Made by a program: the position numbers and the translations under genes
Shown: positions 21,857 through 30,105 of the stretch, in pieces
Numbering within the stretch: position 1 is the stretch's first letter
Layout of the letters: every line of letters begins with the position of its first letter
From: Coriobacteriia bacterium
Lineage (GTDB): Bacteria; Actinomycetota; Coriobacteriia; Anaerosomatales; Kmv31
Direction of reading: 5' to 3'
DNA length: 40,512 nucleotides
Assembly (NCBI GenBank): GCA_014859305.1
Contig: JACUUM010000019.1
Location: 1-40,512 of the forward strand
Notes under the pieces: model-generated
The model's database searches: none
What the model was told of the DNA's origin: nothing
The model's input: the letters and a program-made list of their open reading frames with translations, nothing else

Positions 21857-23095
21857 GTGGAGTTTCCCGACAGCATCATCGAGCAGGAGCGCGAGTACAC
21901 CGACGAGGAGATGCACGCGCTCATCGACGGCACCATCACCGACTTCGACGACGGGGATCTGGTCACCGGCGAGATCGTCAAGGTGGAGCGGGACGAGGTC
22001 CTGCTCGACATCGGCTACAAGTCCGAGGGCGTGATCCCCGCCCGCGAGCTCTCGATCCGCAAGGACGTGGACCCCGGCGACGTCGTCGTGGTCGGCGACC
22101 GGATCGAGGCGCTCGTCCTCCAGAAGGAGGACAAGGACGGCCGCCTCATCCTCTCCAAGAAGCGCGCCGAGTACGAGCGCGCGTGGGTGGACATCGAGAC
22201 CAAGTTCAACTCCGGCGAGACCGTCGAGGGCGAGGTCATCGAGGTCGTCAAGGGCGGTCTCATCATCGACATCGGCCTGCGCGGCTTCCTGCCCGCCTCG
22301 CTCGTCGACCTTCGCCGCGTGAAGGACCTCTCGGTCTACACCGGCACGCGACTCGAGGCCCGGGTCATCGAGATGGACCGGAACCGCAACAACGTGGTGC
22401 TGTCGCGCCGCGTCGTGTTGGAGGAGGGCCGCAAGCACGAGCGCCAGGAGATCCTCGGCAAGCTGCAGAAGGGCATGATCCTGCCGGGCACGGTCTCTTC
22501 GATCGTGGACTTCGGCGCGTTCGTGGACCTCGGCGGCATCGACGGGCTCGTGCACATCTCGGAACTGTCGTGGAGCCACGTCAACCATCCCAGCGAGGTC
22601 GTGGCGGTGGGAGACAAGGTCGACGTGCAGGTGCTGGACGTGGACCTCGAGCGCGAGCGCATCTCCCTGGGCCTGAAGCAGACGACCGAGGACCCGTGGA
22701 AGCAGCTCGTCAAGAAGTTCCCGATCGGGTCGCTCATCAAGGGCCGCGTCACCAAGCTCGTCCCGTTCGGCGCGTTCGTGGAGCTCGGCGACGGCGTCGA
22801 GGGGCTGGTGCACATCTCCGAGATGGCCAAGGGCCACGTCGAGACCCCCGAGCAGGTCACGTCCGTGGGCGCCGAGGTGATGGTGAAGGTGCAGGACGTG
22901 GACCTGGACCGCCGCCGTATCTCGCTTTCGATGCGCGCGGCCGCCGAGGCGATGGGCCTCGCCGAGGAGGATCTCGGTGAACCTGCCGAGGAGGAGCCCG
23001 CCGCCGAGGAGCCCGCCGCCGAGGAGGAGCCGACCGCCGCCGAGGAGCCCGCCGCCGAGGAGGAGCCCGCCGCCGAGGAGCCCGCCGAGGAATGA
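21857..23095 (+). CDS. rpsA: 30S ribosomal protein S1
   Basis: 412 residues from GTG 21857. A longer frame begins at 21767, but its first 30 codons have low GC in third positions, unlike every gene here, and no homology to S1, so they were treated as leader. Four S1 RNA-binding domains lie at about 33-103, 120-186, 207-275 and 292-361, with typical DFGAFVDLGGIDGLVHISEL and PFGAFVELGDGVEGLVHISE. The tail from about 369 on is a low-complexity run of Glu-Pro-Ala units. Four domains are usual for Actinomycetota, against six in E. coli. It brings mRNA to the 30S subunit. A GC-rich hairpin follows. Confidence 0.92.
   Translation: MEFPDSIIEQEREYTDEEMHALIDGTITDFDDGDLVTGEIVKVERDEVLLDIGYKSEGVIPARELSIRKDVDPGDVVVVGDRIEALVLQKEDKDGRLILSKKRAEYERAWVDIETKFNSGETVEGEVIEVVKGGLIIDIGLRGFLPASLVDLRRVKDLSVYTGTRLEARVIEMDRNRNNVVLSRRVVLEEGRKHERQEILGKLQKGMILPGTVSSIVDFGAFVDLGGIDGLVHISELSWSHVNHPSEVVAVGDKVDVQVLDVDLERERISLGLKQTTEDPWKQLVKKFPIGSLIKGRVTKLVPFGAFVELGDGVEGLVHISEMAKGHVETPEQVTSVGAEVMVKVQDVDLDRRRISLSMRAAAEAMGLAEEDLGEPAEEEPAAEEPAAEEEPTAAEEPAAEEEPAAEEPAEE
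22981..23092 (+). repeat. GAG-GAG-CCC-GCC-GCC tandem repeat coding for the acidic S1 tail
   Basis: Short in-frame units coding for EEPAAEEPAAEEEP make up the last 37 codons of rpsA. The length of such tracts varies easily by slippage. Confidence 0.8.
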
Positions 23096-23134
23096 GCGGC
23101 GCCGCGTCGGCGGCTGCGGGGGATCGTCAACTAG

Positions 23135-23170
23135 CGGGGCCGGGTGCGCTGAGAGGCGGGCCCGGCCCCG
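23135..23170 (+). terminator. Hairpin after rpsA
   Basis: CGGGGCCGGG and CCCGGCCCCG pair over 10 bp around a 16-base loop. There is no T run, so it may reduce rather than stop transcription into coaE. Confidence 0.5.
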
Positions 23171-23195
23171 AGCATCGTCAGCTACGGGAGTAGAC

Positions 23196-23807
23196 GTGTT
23201 CGTATTGGTGCTCACAGGCGGGGCGGGAGCGGGCAAGTCAGAAGCCGGCCGCTTCTTCTCGCAACGCGGCGCTGTCGTCGTCGACCTCGACGACGTCGCC
23301 AAGGACATGATCGAGCCCAAGGGCCCGGCGTACGAAGCCGTGGTCGCCGAGTTCGGGCGGGGGATCCTCGACCGGGACGGCCGCGTGCGCACCGCGGCTC
23401 TCGCCGCCGCCGCGTTCGCCGACGCCGAGGCGACCCGTCGCCTGAACGCCGCCGTGCATCCTCACGTCACCGCCGAGGTCCGGCGGCTGCTCGGCGCACT
23501 GGCGGCGCTCCCCGAGCCACCGGCGGTGGTCGTCCTGGAGGTCCCGCTGGTCACCGAGGTGCCGGAGATCGCGGAGTCGGCGGACCACGTGCTGACGCTG
23601 GAGGCCGACCCCCGCGTACGGGTCGCGCGCCTGACGGCGCGGGGCATGGAGGAGTCGGACGCCCTGCGCCGCCTGGCACGTCAGGGTACCGAGGAGGAGC
23701 GCGTCGCTCTCGCCGACAGCGTCATCCGCAACGACGGAGGCTCCGACGAGCTGCACGGGCAGCTCGCCGCCTTCTGGGCGAGGGAGGTGGTGCCCCATGT
23801 CGCGTGA
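23196..23807 (+). CDS. coaE: Dephospho-CoA kinase
   Basis: 203 residues from GTG 23196, with GGGAG five bases upstream; the frame is open further up but only into the rpsA tail and hairpin. Phosphorylates the 3' hydroxyl of dephospho-CoA, the last step of CoA synthesis. The Walker A motif is TGGAGAGKS (residues 7-15). Then come VVVDLDDVAKDMIEPKGPAY, the LNAAVHPHV motif, VVLEVPLVTE and DPRVRVARLTARG in the lid. The end overlaps the lytic transglycosylase gene by 11 bases, so the genes are co-transcribed. Synteny after rpsA is the usual actinobacterial one. Confidence 0.9.
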   Translation: MFVLVLTGGAGAGKSEAGRFFSQRGAVVVDLDDVAKDMIEPKGPAYEAVVAEFGRGILDRDGRVRTAALAAAAFADAEATRRLNAAVHPHVTAEVRRLLGALAALPEPPAVVVLEVPLVTEVPEIAESADHVLTLEADPRVRVARLTARGMEESDALRRLARQGTEEERVALADSVIRNDGGSDELHGQLAAFWAREVVPHVA

Positions 23808-24420
23808 GCGGCCGCTCGCGCCGCACCGCGTCGCTCTCGTCGCGGTGGCCATCCTCCTCGGAGCGCTGGCGCTTCTCGCGCTGAACGGGCCGGAGTGGGT
23901 CCAGCGCGCGTACAGGCCCCTGCGACACGAGAGCAGGATCGCCGACGCGGCGGACTCGTACCGGCTGGACCCCTACCTCGTCGCGGCGGTGATCAACGTG
24001 GAGTCCGGTTTCGACCCCGGACGGGTCTCCAAGCGCGGTGCCGTGGGGCTCATGCAGGTGATGCCGGCCACCGCGGAGGAGCTGCGCGACCCGGGGACCT
24101 CCCCCGAGGAGGTCACGCCCGAGCGCCTGAAGGACCCCGAGACGAACATCGAGTACGGCACGGGCTATCTGAGCCGGCTCGTCGAACGGTACGGTGGCGA
24201 CGTGGAGGCCGCCCTGGCCGCCTACAACGCCGGGCCGTCCAACGCCGACCGTTGGCGCAGCGAGGCGGCGAGGGCCTCGGCCGAGGAGACCCGCATCGTG
24301 GACGCGATCGGGTTCCCGGAGACTCGGCGCTACGTCCGGGAGGTCCTTCGCCAGCGCGACGACTACGAGCGGCTGTACCCCCAGGCGTTCACGACAGCCG
24401 GCAAGGGGGGCCCCGAGTGA
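23797..24420 (+). CDS. Membrane-anchored lytic transglycosylase (SLT domain)
   Basis: 207 residues from ATG 23797. Residues 11-30 are a single hydrophobic segment (signal anchor). The SLT fold follows, with the catalytic glutamate E69 in [14 protein letters not shown], the [16 protein letters not shown] motif, [12 protein letters not shown] and ALAAYNAGP. Cuts peptidoglycan between MurNAc and GlcNAc with 1,6-anhydro product formation. It overlaps coaE by 11 bases and uvrB by four, so it is expressed with two housekeeping genes, an arrangement also seen in other anaerobic bacteria. Confidence 0.9.
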   Translation: MSRERPLAPHRVALVAVAILLGALALLALNGPEWVQRAYRPLRHESRIADAADSYRLDPYLVAAVINVESGFDPGRVSKRGAVGLMQVMPATAEELRDPGTSPEEVTPERLKDPETNIEYGTGYLSRLVERYGGDVEAALAAYNAGPSNADRWRSEAARASAEETRIVDAIGFPETRRYVREVLRQRDDYERLYPQAFTTAGKGGPE

Positions 24421-26537
24421 GCGGTGGGGGCGGGCGCAGGCATCTGGAGGGGCCCGGCGACGCGCCGGCCGAGGCGCGCGCCCTGCGCGTCGTCTCCGCG
24501 TTCGAGCCCGCCGGCGACCAGCCCGGGGCGATCGAGTCCCTCGCCCGCGGCGTGCGCGAGGGGATGCGGTACCAGACGCTCCTGGGCGTGACGGGCTCAG
24601 GCAAGACCTACACGATGGCCAAGACGATCGAGGCCGTTCAGAAGCCCACGCTCGTCATGGCCCCGAACAAGACCCTCGCCGCTCAGCTCGCGGCGGAGTT
24701 GCGCGAGTTCATGCCGGACAACGCGGTGGTCTACTTCGTCAGCTACTACGACTACTACCAGCCCGAGGCCTACGTGCCCGCGACCGACACCTTCATCGAG
24801 AAGGACGCTTCGATCAACGAGGAGGTCGAGAAGCTCCGTCACGCGGCGACCGCCTCCCTGCTGTCGCGGCGCGACGTCGTCGTGGTGGCCAGCGTGTCCG
24901 CCATCTACGGGATCGGTTCACCCGAGGACTACGCGGGTACCGCCGTGTTCCTCGAGCACGGTGCCACGCTCGACCGCGACGACCTCATCCACCGCCTGAT
25001 CGGCATCCAGTACGACCGCAACGACTACGAGCTCGCGCGCGGGACGTTCCGGGTCCGCGGCGACGTCGTCGACGTCTTCCCGCCGTACGCCGACCACCCC
25101 GTGCGCGTCGGGTTCTTCGGCGACGAGGTCGATTCCGTCGCAGAGGTGGACCAGCTCACGGGCGAGGTCCTCGGTGCGTACGAGTCGATCCCGGTGTGGC
25201 CGGCGACCCACTACGTCACGATGCCGGACAAGCTGACCAGCGCGCTCGCGTCGATCCGGCAAGAGCTCGGGGAACGCCTCGCGCGACTCGAAGCCGAGGG
25301 CAAGCTGCTGGAGGCGCAACGCCTCGAGATGCGCACGAACTACGACCTCGAGATGCTCGAGACGCTGGGATTCTGCTCGGGCATCGAGAACTACTCGCGC
25401 CACCTCGACGGACGGGCTGCGGGCGAGCCGCCGTTCTGCCTCATCGACTACTTCCCTCGCGACTTCCTGTGCATCATCGACGAGAGCCACGTGACGGTGC
25501 CGCAGCTGCACGGCATGTACGAGGGAGACCGCTCGCGCAAGCTCACGCTGGTCGAGCACGGCTTCCGGCTGCCCTCGGCCCTGGACAACCGGCCGCTGCG
25601 CTTCGACGAGTTCGAGGCGCGAGTGCCGCAGTCCGTCTACGTCTCCGCCACGCCCGCCGATCACGAGCTGCGCGTCTCCGACCAGGTGGTCGAGCAGATC
25701 ATCAGGCCGACGGGGCTGGTCGACCCGAAGGTGGTCGTCCGCCCGACGAAGGGTCAGGTAGACGACCTGATGCACGAGGTCCGGGAGCGCGCTGCCCGCG
25801 AGGAGCGCGTCCTCGTCACCACGCTCACCAAGAAGATGGCCGAGGACCTCACCGACTACCTCTTCGAGCAGGGGGTGAGGGCGCGCTACATCCACGCCGA
25901 CGTCGGTACGCTGGAGCGGGTCGAGATCCTGCGCGACCTGCGCAAGGGCGTCTTCGACTGCCTCGTCGGCATCAACCTGCTGCGCGAGGGCCTCGATCTC
26001 CCCGAGGTGTCGCTGGTGGCCATCCTTGACGCCGACAAGGAAGGGTTCCTGCGCAACGCCCGCAGCCTCATCCAGACGATCGGGCGCGCCGCGCGCAACG
26101 TGTCGGGGGAGGTCATCATGTACGCCGATGACGTGACCGACTCCATGAGGTCGGCCATAGGCGAGACCGACCGCCGCCGGGAGCTCCAGACGGCGCACAA
26201 CCTCGAGCACGGCATCGAGCCGCAGACGATCCGCAAGGCCGTCGCCGACATCGTCCAGTACGTGAGGGAGGCCGACGCGGGCTACACCACCGCCGAGGAG
26301 GCCGCGCGCGAGCTCGCGCGGCTGTCGCGCGAGGAGGTCATGCGGCTGCTCTCCACGCTCGAGGACGAGATGGCCGCCGCCGCGGGCGCCTTGGACTTCG
26401 AGTCCGCCGCACGGCTACGGGACCAGGTCGTGAGGTTGCGGGCGCAGGTGGAGCGCTCGACAGAGGACCAGGTGCTCGACCGCCTGAGGAGCGGCGCCCG
26501 GAAGGGCTCCAGGTACGGCGCGCGTAAGCGGCGCTGA
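24417..26537 (+). CDS. uvrB: UvrABC excision nuclease subunit B
   Basis: 706 residues from GTG 24417, which overlaps the previous stop (GTGA). Damage-verifying helicase of nucleotide excision repair. Motifs in order: Walker [14 protein letters not shown], the beta-hairpin region [20 protein letters not shown], Walker [41 protein letters not shown] and QTIGRAARN. The C-terminal UVR helix pair ([20 protein letters not shown]) binds UvrC. The first 25 residues are an extension, Gly/Arg-rich, not found in most relatives, so a slightly later start is possible. Confidence 0.95.
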   Translation: MSGGGGRRHLEGPGDAPAEARALRVVSAFEPAGDQPGAIESLARGVREGMRYQTLLGVTGSGKTYTMAKTIEAVQKPTLVMAPNKTLAAQLAAELREFMPDNAVVYFVSYYDYYQPEAYVPATDTFIEKDASINEEVEKLRHAATASLLSRRDVVVVASVSAIYGIGSPEDYAGTAVFLEHGATLDRDDLIHRLIGIQYDRNDYELARGTFRVRGDVVDVFPPYADHPVRVGFFGDEVDSVAEVDQLTGEVLGAYESIPVWPATHYVTMPDKLTSALASIRQELGERLARLEAEGKLLEAQRLEMRTNYDLEMLETLGFCSGIENYSRHLDGRAAGEPPFCLIDYFPRDFLCIIDESHVTVPQLHGMYEGDRSRKLTLVEHGFRLPSALDNRPLRFDEFEARVPQSVYVSATPADHELRVSDQVVEQIIRPTGLVDPKVVVRPTKGQVDDLMHEVRERAAREERVLVTTLTKKMAEDLTDYLFEQGVRARYIHADVGTLERVEILRDLRKGVFDCLVGINLLREGLDLPEVSLVAILDADKEGFLRNARSLIQTIGRAARNVSGEVIMYADDVTDSMRSAIGETDRRRELQTAHNLEHGIEPQTIRKAVADIVQYVREADAGYTTAEEAARELARLSREEVMRLLSTLEDEMAAAAGALDFESAARLRDQVVRLRAQVERSTEDQVLDRLRSGARKGSRYGARKRR

Positions 26538-26765
26538 GGGGACGGGCGCTACGGCCGCGCGCGCGAGCGGGGACGCGAGCGGGCGCTCTCGTCCTGGGTA
26601 GGCGGGCGGTTCTGCTCGCGGCCCGTGGGGAAGGAAGCGCATCGGCAGCGTCGAAATAGGGGATGGCGAGCCGAAGCGGGGGCTGTGTGCCGGCGCGCGC
26701 GGCGGACCTGGAGAGCATCCGCCGGACCGGGCGCGGGGACTCGAGACGTGGGGGTGAGGGGCCGG

Positions 26766-27599
26766 ATGGACCTGCTTCAGATCAACGTGACGCTCGACAT
26801 CCTCTTCGTGGTGGTCTACATCGCGGTCTGGCTGTTCCTCGGGTGGCACTTCACCTGGGACATCAAGACCGGCAGGTTCCACAAGAAGTGGGTGGAGGGC
26901 AAGTGGCCGGAGCATGACCACGGACCGCCCCCCGCGATGCCCAAGATCCTGCACGCCACGCACATGTTCTCGATTATCTTCCTCGGCATAAGCGGCATGT
27001 ACATCCGCTTCCCGTTCTTCTCCGGCGGGCGCGTGTTCATGCGTTACACGCACTACTTCTTCATGATCGTCGTGACGATCAACCTCGTGTGGCGGGTCTG
27101 GTACGCCTTCTGGTCGAAGAACCGGGACTGGCGAGAGTTCGCCATCACGAAGAAGGATGCGAGCACGGCCCTGGGGGTGCTGAAGTACTACGGGTACCTG
27201 AGCAACGAGAAGCCCCATGTGGCCAAGTACAACGTGATGCAGAAGATGAGCTACCTGCTGTTCCTCGGCATGATGGTGCTCCAGGCGTATACCGGCTTCG
27301 CGCTCGTGACGCAGAAGTTCATCTTCGGCTTCAGCCCGCGCGACCTGCTCGTGGGCTGGTGGCTCGGCGGCCTGTTGGGCAGCGTGGACCTCGCGGGCTG
27401 GTACGCCAGGACGCTGCACTATGTCCTGAACTGGGCGTTCATCATCATGACGACGATCCACGTGTACCTGTCGGCCACCGTCGACATCCCGGTGACGCTG
27501 AACTTCTTCGGCCTGAAGGACCTCGAGCCGCACCCCCACGGCGAGCCGTTGCCCGAGCCCGCTCCGGTCGCGACCGCGATGCGCTCGCCGTTCGAATGA
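26766..27599 (+). CDS. Di-haem cytochrome b (b561/HyaC/FdnI-like integral membrane subunit)
   Basis: 277 residues from ATG 26766, with GAGGGG upstream; GTG 26748 is an alternative. About five membrane helices lie near 8-28, 64-84, 95-115, 160-180 and 215-237. Possible haem ligands are H63/H66, H96, H218 and H232, the pattern of the cytochrome b subunits of Ni-Fe hydrogenases, formate dehydrogenases and thiosulfate reductases. These exchange electrons between a periplasmic partner and the quinone pool. Its own partner subunits are absent, which is odd for the family; the multihaem cytochrome in this window is one conceivable partner. A terminator follows. Confidence 0.85.
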   Translation: MDLLQINVTLDILFVVVYIAVWLFLGWHFTWDIKTGRFHKKWVEGKWPEHDHGPPPAMPKILHATHMFSIIFLGISGMYIRFPFFSGGRVFMRYTHYFFMIVVTINLVWRVWYAFWSKNRDWREFAITKKDASTALGVLKYYGYLSNEKPHVAKYNVMQKMSYLLFLGMMVLQAYTGFALVTQKFIFGFSPRDLLVGWWLGGLLGSVDLAGWYARTLHYVLNWAFIIMTTIHVYLSATVDIPVTLNFFGLKDLEPHPHGEPLPEPAPVATAMRSPFE

Positions 27600-27623
27600 C
27601 GCGGTCATACATCAGGGACGGCA

Positions 27624-27647
27624 GCGGCCCCGCTCCGGCGGGGCCGC
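27624..27647. terminator. Bidirectional hairpin terminator
   Basis: GCGGCCCCG, loop CTCCGG, CGGGGCCGC: a perfect 9-bp stem between the convergent cytochrome b gene and the unknown gene at 27684-28364; CTTCTCTC follows on the plus strand. Confidence 0.7.
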
Positions 27648-27683
27648 GCTTCTCTCGGGACGAGGCGGCAGGCCGACGGCGCG

Positions 27684-28364
27684 CTAGGGGATGAACTGCT
27701 CCTCGATCCGGACGACCGCACCGGCGGACACGGTGAACCAGTAGGGCATGGAGTGCAGCCGCTGCTCGGGGGCGGCCCCTCCGGGCATCGCGTCGGCGAA
27801 CCGCCCCAGCGGGATCTCCTTCGCGGCGATCTCCTCGGTCTCGGAGAACCAGCTCCACACCACCGTCTTGGCGTCCTTCGCCACGGGCAGGGTGCGCAGC
27901 TTGGTGTTCCGGTTGCGGATGTAGTACTGCTCGCCGTCGAGCGGGCCCAGGCCGTCCGCCTCGTGGGCGGACGCCGCGGCCTCGCCCGTCAGGAGCTCCG
28001 CGTAGTCCACGACGAGGGAGAGGTCGTCCCCCGCCCAGACGACCTTCTTGACGTAGCCGATGTTCTTCTCGGTCTTGGCCGGCGCCCCGTCCTCGGGGGT
28101 GTCGTCCGCCGGCTTCTCGGTCGCCCGGTCGGCGGCCGCTCGCCGAAGCGCCGTCGTCGCCGAGGCGAGCTCCGCCTCGAGCTCGAGCGTCCGGCGCTCG
28201 AACTCGGCCGCCCTGCGCTCCGTTTCGGCCCAGCGGCTCTCCGCGGCCTTGGTCGCGCGCCCCTGCAGGTACCACACACCCGCTCCGGAGACCATCGCTC
28301 CGGCTATCACGAGCGCACCGGCCACCAGTACGCTCAGGCCCGCGATCGGCTTGTTCGCGTCCAC
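27684..28364 (-). CDS. Unknown single-pass membrane protein with coiled coil
   Basis: 226 residues from GTG 28364 with AAGGTGG upstream; GTG 28373 is an alternative. Residues about 8-30 are a membrane segment (GLSVLVAGALVIAGAMVSGA), followed by an Ala/Glu/Arg-rich coiled coil to about 80 (ERRAAEFERRTLELEAELA). Then comes an acidic linker and a globular C-terminal domain (GYVKKVVWAGDDLSLVVDYAE, YYIRNRNTKLRTLPV, MPYWFTVSAGAVVRIEE). The GYVKKV...NRNTKLRTL pattern looks like a solute- or wall-binding domain outside the membrane, but I do not recognise the family. Divergent from msrB. Confidence 0.65.
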   Translation of the reverse strand: MDANKPIAGLSVLVAGALVIAGAMVSGAGVWYLQGRATKAAESRWAETERRAAEFERRTLELEAELASATTALRRAAADRATEKPADDTPEDGAPAKTEKNIGYVKKVVWAGDDLSLVVDYAELLTGEAAASAHEADGLGPLDGEQYYIRNRNTKLRTLPVAKDAKTVVWSWFSETEEIAAKEIPLGRFADAMPGGAAPEQRLHSMPYWFTVSAGAVVRIEEQFIP

Positions 28365-28447
28365 GGTTCCCACCTTCGCATCGTGTGAGGAACCTGTCCT
28401 CCGACGACCGCCGGCCGCCGTCGGGCCGCGTCCTCCACGGCGCAACT

Positions 28448-28483
28448 GTACCCCGCGGAGGCCGGGGAAGGAAAGCGGGGTAC
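28448..28483. promoter_or_regulatory. Perfect inverted repeat upstream of msrB
   Basis: GTACCCCGC and GCGGGGTAC, nine bases each, separated by 18 bases, in the divergent region between msrB and the unknown membrane protein gene. It could be an operator for either gene or a leader hairpin. Confidence 0.4.
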
Positions 28484-28516
28484 GTACTGCTCGAAGCCGG
28501 GGACGCGGAGGTCCGG

Positions 28517-28963
28517 ATGGACAAGGTGATCCGAACGGACGACGAGTGGCGGGCGCTCCTGCCGCCGGAGCGGTTCCGTGTGCTGAGGCGGGCCGGAACG
28601 GAGCGGCCGTTCGACAACGAGTACTGGGACCTGGACGCCGACGGCGTGTATCACTGCTTCGCCTGCGGCCTGCCCCTGTTCGACTCCCGAACCAAGTTCG
28701 AGTCGGGGACGGGCTGGCCGAGCTTCCGGGAGCCGGTCGCGCCGGAGAACGTCCTCGAGAGGGCCGACGTCACCCTGGGTGTGCGGCGGACGGAGGCCGT
28801 GTGCGCCAGGTGCGAGTCGCACCTGGGGCACGTGTTCGAGGACGGACCGCCGCCGACGGGTCTGCGGTACTGCATGAACTCGCTGGCGTTGCGCTTCGTG
28901 CCGCGCGGGCAGGCGGGTGCGGGCGAAGGCGCGGGATCGCCCGAGGAGGAGGCCGGCCCGTGA
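28517..28963 (+). CDS. msrB: Peptide methionine-R-sulfoxide reductase MsrB
   Basis: 148 residues from ATG 28517, with GGAG six bases upstream; the longer frame upstream lies in the promoter region. Reduces the R form of methionine sulfoxide in proteins. The structural zinc site is complete (C47xxC50 and C96xxC99) and the catalytic nucleophile is C119 in GLRYCMNSLALRF. The core motif FESGTGWPSF is present. The last 20 residues are a Gly/Glu-rich tail. The stop overlaps the GTG start of msrA (GTGA), so the two reductases are made together. Cys, not Sec, is used here. Confidence 0.95.
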   Translation: MDKVIRTDDEWRALLPPERFRVLRRAGTERPFDNEYWDLDADGVYHCFACGLPLFDSRTKFESGTGWPSFREPVAPENVLERADVTLGVRRTEAVCARCESHLGHVFEDGPPPTGLRYCMNSLALRFVPRGQAGAGEGAGSPEEEAGP

Positions 28964-29664
28964 GTCTCTTCGGCAGGGGAGGACGGACCCGGGCACGTCC
29001 CCCCATCGACGCCTCGGCTCCGGAGCGTACCCGCTCCGCCACCTTCGCCCTGGGTTGATTCTGGGGCCCGGACGCCAGGTTCGGCGTCATCGAGGGGGTG
29101 GTGCGGACGCGGGTGGGCTACTGCGGCGGGACCTCGCCGGACCCCACGTACCGCGCGATCGGCGACCATGCCGAGACGCTGCAGGTGGATCACGACCCGG
29201 ACCGCGTGGCGTACGAGGACCTCCTCGAGGTCTTCTGGTGCGCGCACCGGCCCACCTCCCCGCCGTGGTCGCGGCAGTACATGTCCGCGGTCTTCTACGA
29301 CGGGGACGAGCAGCGGGCGCTCGCCGAGGCGAGCCGCGACCGGGTGGAGGAGGCGACCTCGCAGCGGGTGTACACGGAGATCGCCCCGCTGCGACGCTTC
29401 TACGTGGCCGAGGACTACCACCAGAAGTACCGGCTGCGCCGCGACCGGGAGCTGATGCGGGAGTTCGCCGAGATGCTCCGCGACGAGGGCGCGTTCCGCG
29501 ACTCCACGGCCGCGGCCCGCGTCAACGGCTTCCTGGACGGCTTCGGCGACCTGGCCCTTCTCCGGGCCGAACTGGACGGCTACGGACTGAGCGAGAACGG
29601 GAGGGAACGGCTCCTGTCCTTGTCCGGCGGGCTCGGCGTGCTGTCGCCGGGATGTCCGCTCTGA
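28960..29664 (+). CDS. msrA: Peptide methionine-S-sulfoxide reductase MsrA, probable selenoprotein (TGA 29056-29058 = Sec33)
   Basis: 234 residues from GTG 28960 if the in-frame TGA at 29056-29058 is read as selenocysteine. Before it the frame codes ATFALG and after it FWGPDARFGVIEG, so the TGA stands exactly at the nucleophile of the family motif GCFWG. The rest is an intact MsrA: VGYCGGTSPDPTYRAIGDHA, DLLEVFWCAHRPTS, RQYMSAVFYDGDEQ and FYVAEDYHQKYRLR. Possible resolving cysteines are C232 near the end (SPGCPL), and those in GYCGG and FWCAH. The gene overlaps msrB by GTGA, with GAGGAGGAGG upstream. A hairpin suited to SECIS follows the TGA. Ordinary gene calling would start it at 29098 and lose the active site. 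A nonsense mutation or sequencing error (TGC or TGT to TGA) is the alternative, made less likely by the hairpin and by the intact downstream frame. Confidence 0.85.
29056..29090 (+). promoter_or_regulatory. SECIS-like element directly after the msrA TGA codon
   Basis: After the TGA come 12 bases, then GACGCC (29071-29076), loop AGGTTC (29077-29082) and GGCGTC (29083-29088): a perfect 6-bp stem. The loop begins 18 bases after the TGA, and G is its second base, followed by G and U. Bacterial SECIS hairpins lie within the coding region, with the apical loop roughly 16-37 bases after UGA and a G in its first two positions; the E. coli fdhF hairpin begins 11 bases after UGA and has a GGU loop. Confidence 0.7.
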
Positions 29665-29671
29665 ACCGCCC

Positions 29672-29710
29672 TTGAGACCGCGCGCCGCTCCTGGTATACA
29701 GGTCATATGA
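29672..29710 (+). promoter_or_regulatory. Promoter and operator of the cadC-like/ATPase operon; leaderless start
   Basis: TTGAGA (29672-29677), 17 bases, TATACA (29695-29700): the best promoter in the window. It puts the transcript start at about 29707, the A of the ATG. The palindrome TCATATGA (29703-29710) covers this start and is a candidate operator for the repressor it precedes. Confidence 0.65.
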
Positions 29711-30105
29711 GCAGCCATTCAGATGACCGGGACCGGACGCTCCTCGAGGAGTGCGACGTGCGCGTCGTGGACGAGCCCGCCGTGCGCCGTGTCCGTGCGC
29801 TTCTCCGCCCCCGACGCCTCGGTGACGAGGCGGAGCTCTTCGCCGCGCTGGGGGACGCCACGCGGCTCACCATACTCGCCGCCCTGGCGCAGCAGCCCCT
29901 GTGCGTGTGCGACCTCGCCTCGCTCACCGGCGTGAGCCAATCGGCCGTCTCCCACCAGCTGAGGATGTTGCGCGAGCGGCGGCTGGTGTCCTTCTCGCGC
30001 GACGGCAAGCGCGCCGTGTACCGCCTGGCCGACCGGCACGTAGCCACGCTGCTGGAACAGGCCCGGGAACACGCCGACGAAGGTCGGGAGGCGGCTCCGC
30101 GATGA
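29707..30105 (+). CDS. ArsR/SmtB-family metal-responsive repressor (CadC-like)
   Basis: 132 residues from ATG 29707. The winged helix has ELFAALGDATRLTILAAL, then PLCVCDLASLTGVSQSAVSH in the recognition helix region. The CVC pair (C66, C68) is the alpha-3 metal site of ArsR/CadC repressors, and an N-terminal Cys (C16 in LLEECDVRVV) fits the extra ligand of CadC. So soft metals such as Cd(II), Pb(II), possibly Zn(II), should release it from DNA. It overlaps the ATPase start by ATGA and most likely represses its own operon through the palindrome at its start codon. The mRNA seems to lack a leader. Arsenite as inducer cannot be ruled out, but the ATPase partner argues for divalent metals. Confidence 0.88.
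   Translation: MSSHSDDRDRTLLEECDVRVVDEPAVRRVRALLRPRRLGDEAELFAALGDATRLTILAALAQQPLCVCDLASLTGVSQSAVSHQLRMLRERRLVSFSRDGKRAVYRLADRHVATLLEQAREHADEGREAAPR

Noticed and set aside
29098-29664. MsrA starting at GTG 29098
   Set aside because: This start would remove the active site and leave no ribosome binding site; the frame continues upstream through the TGA into the conserved N-terminus.
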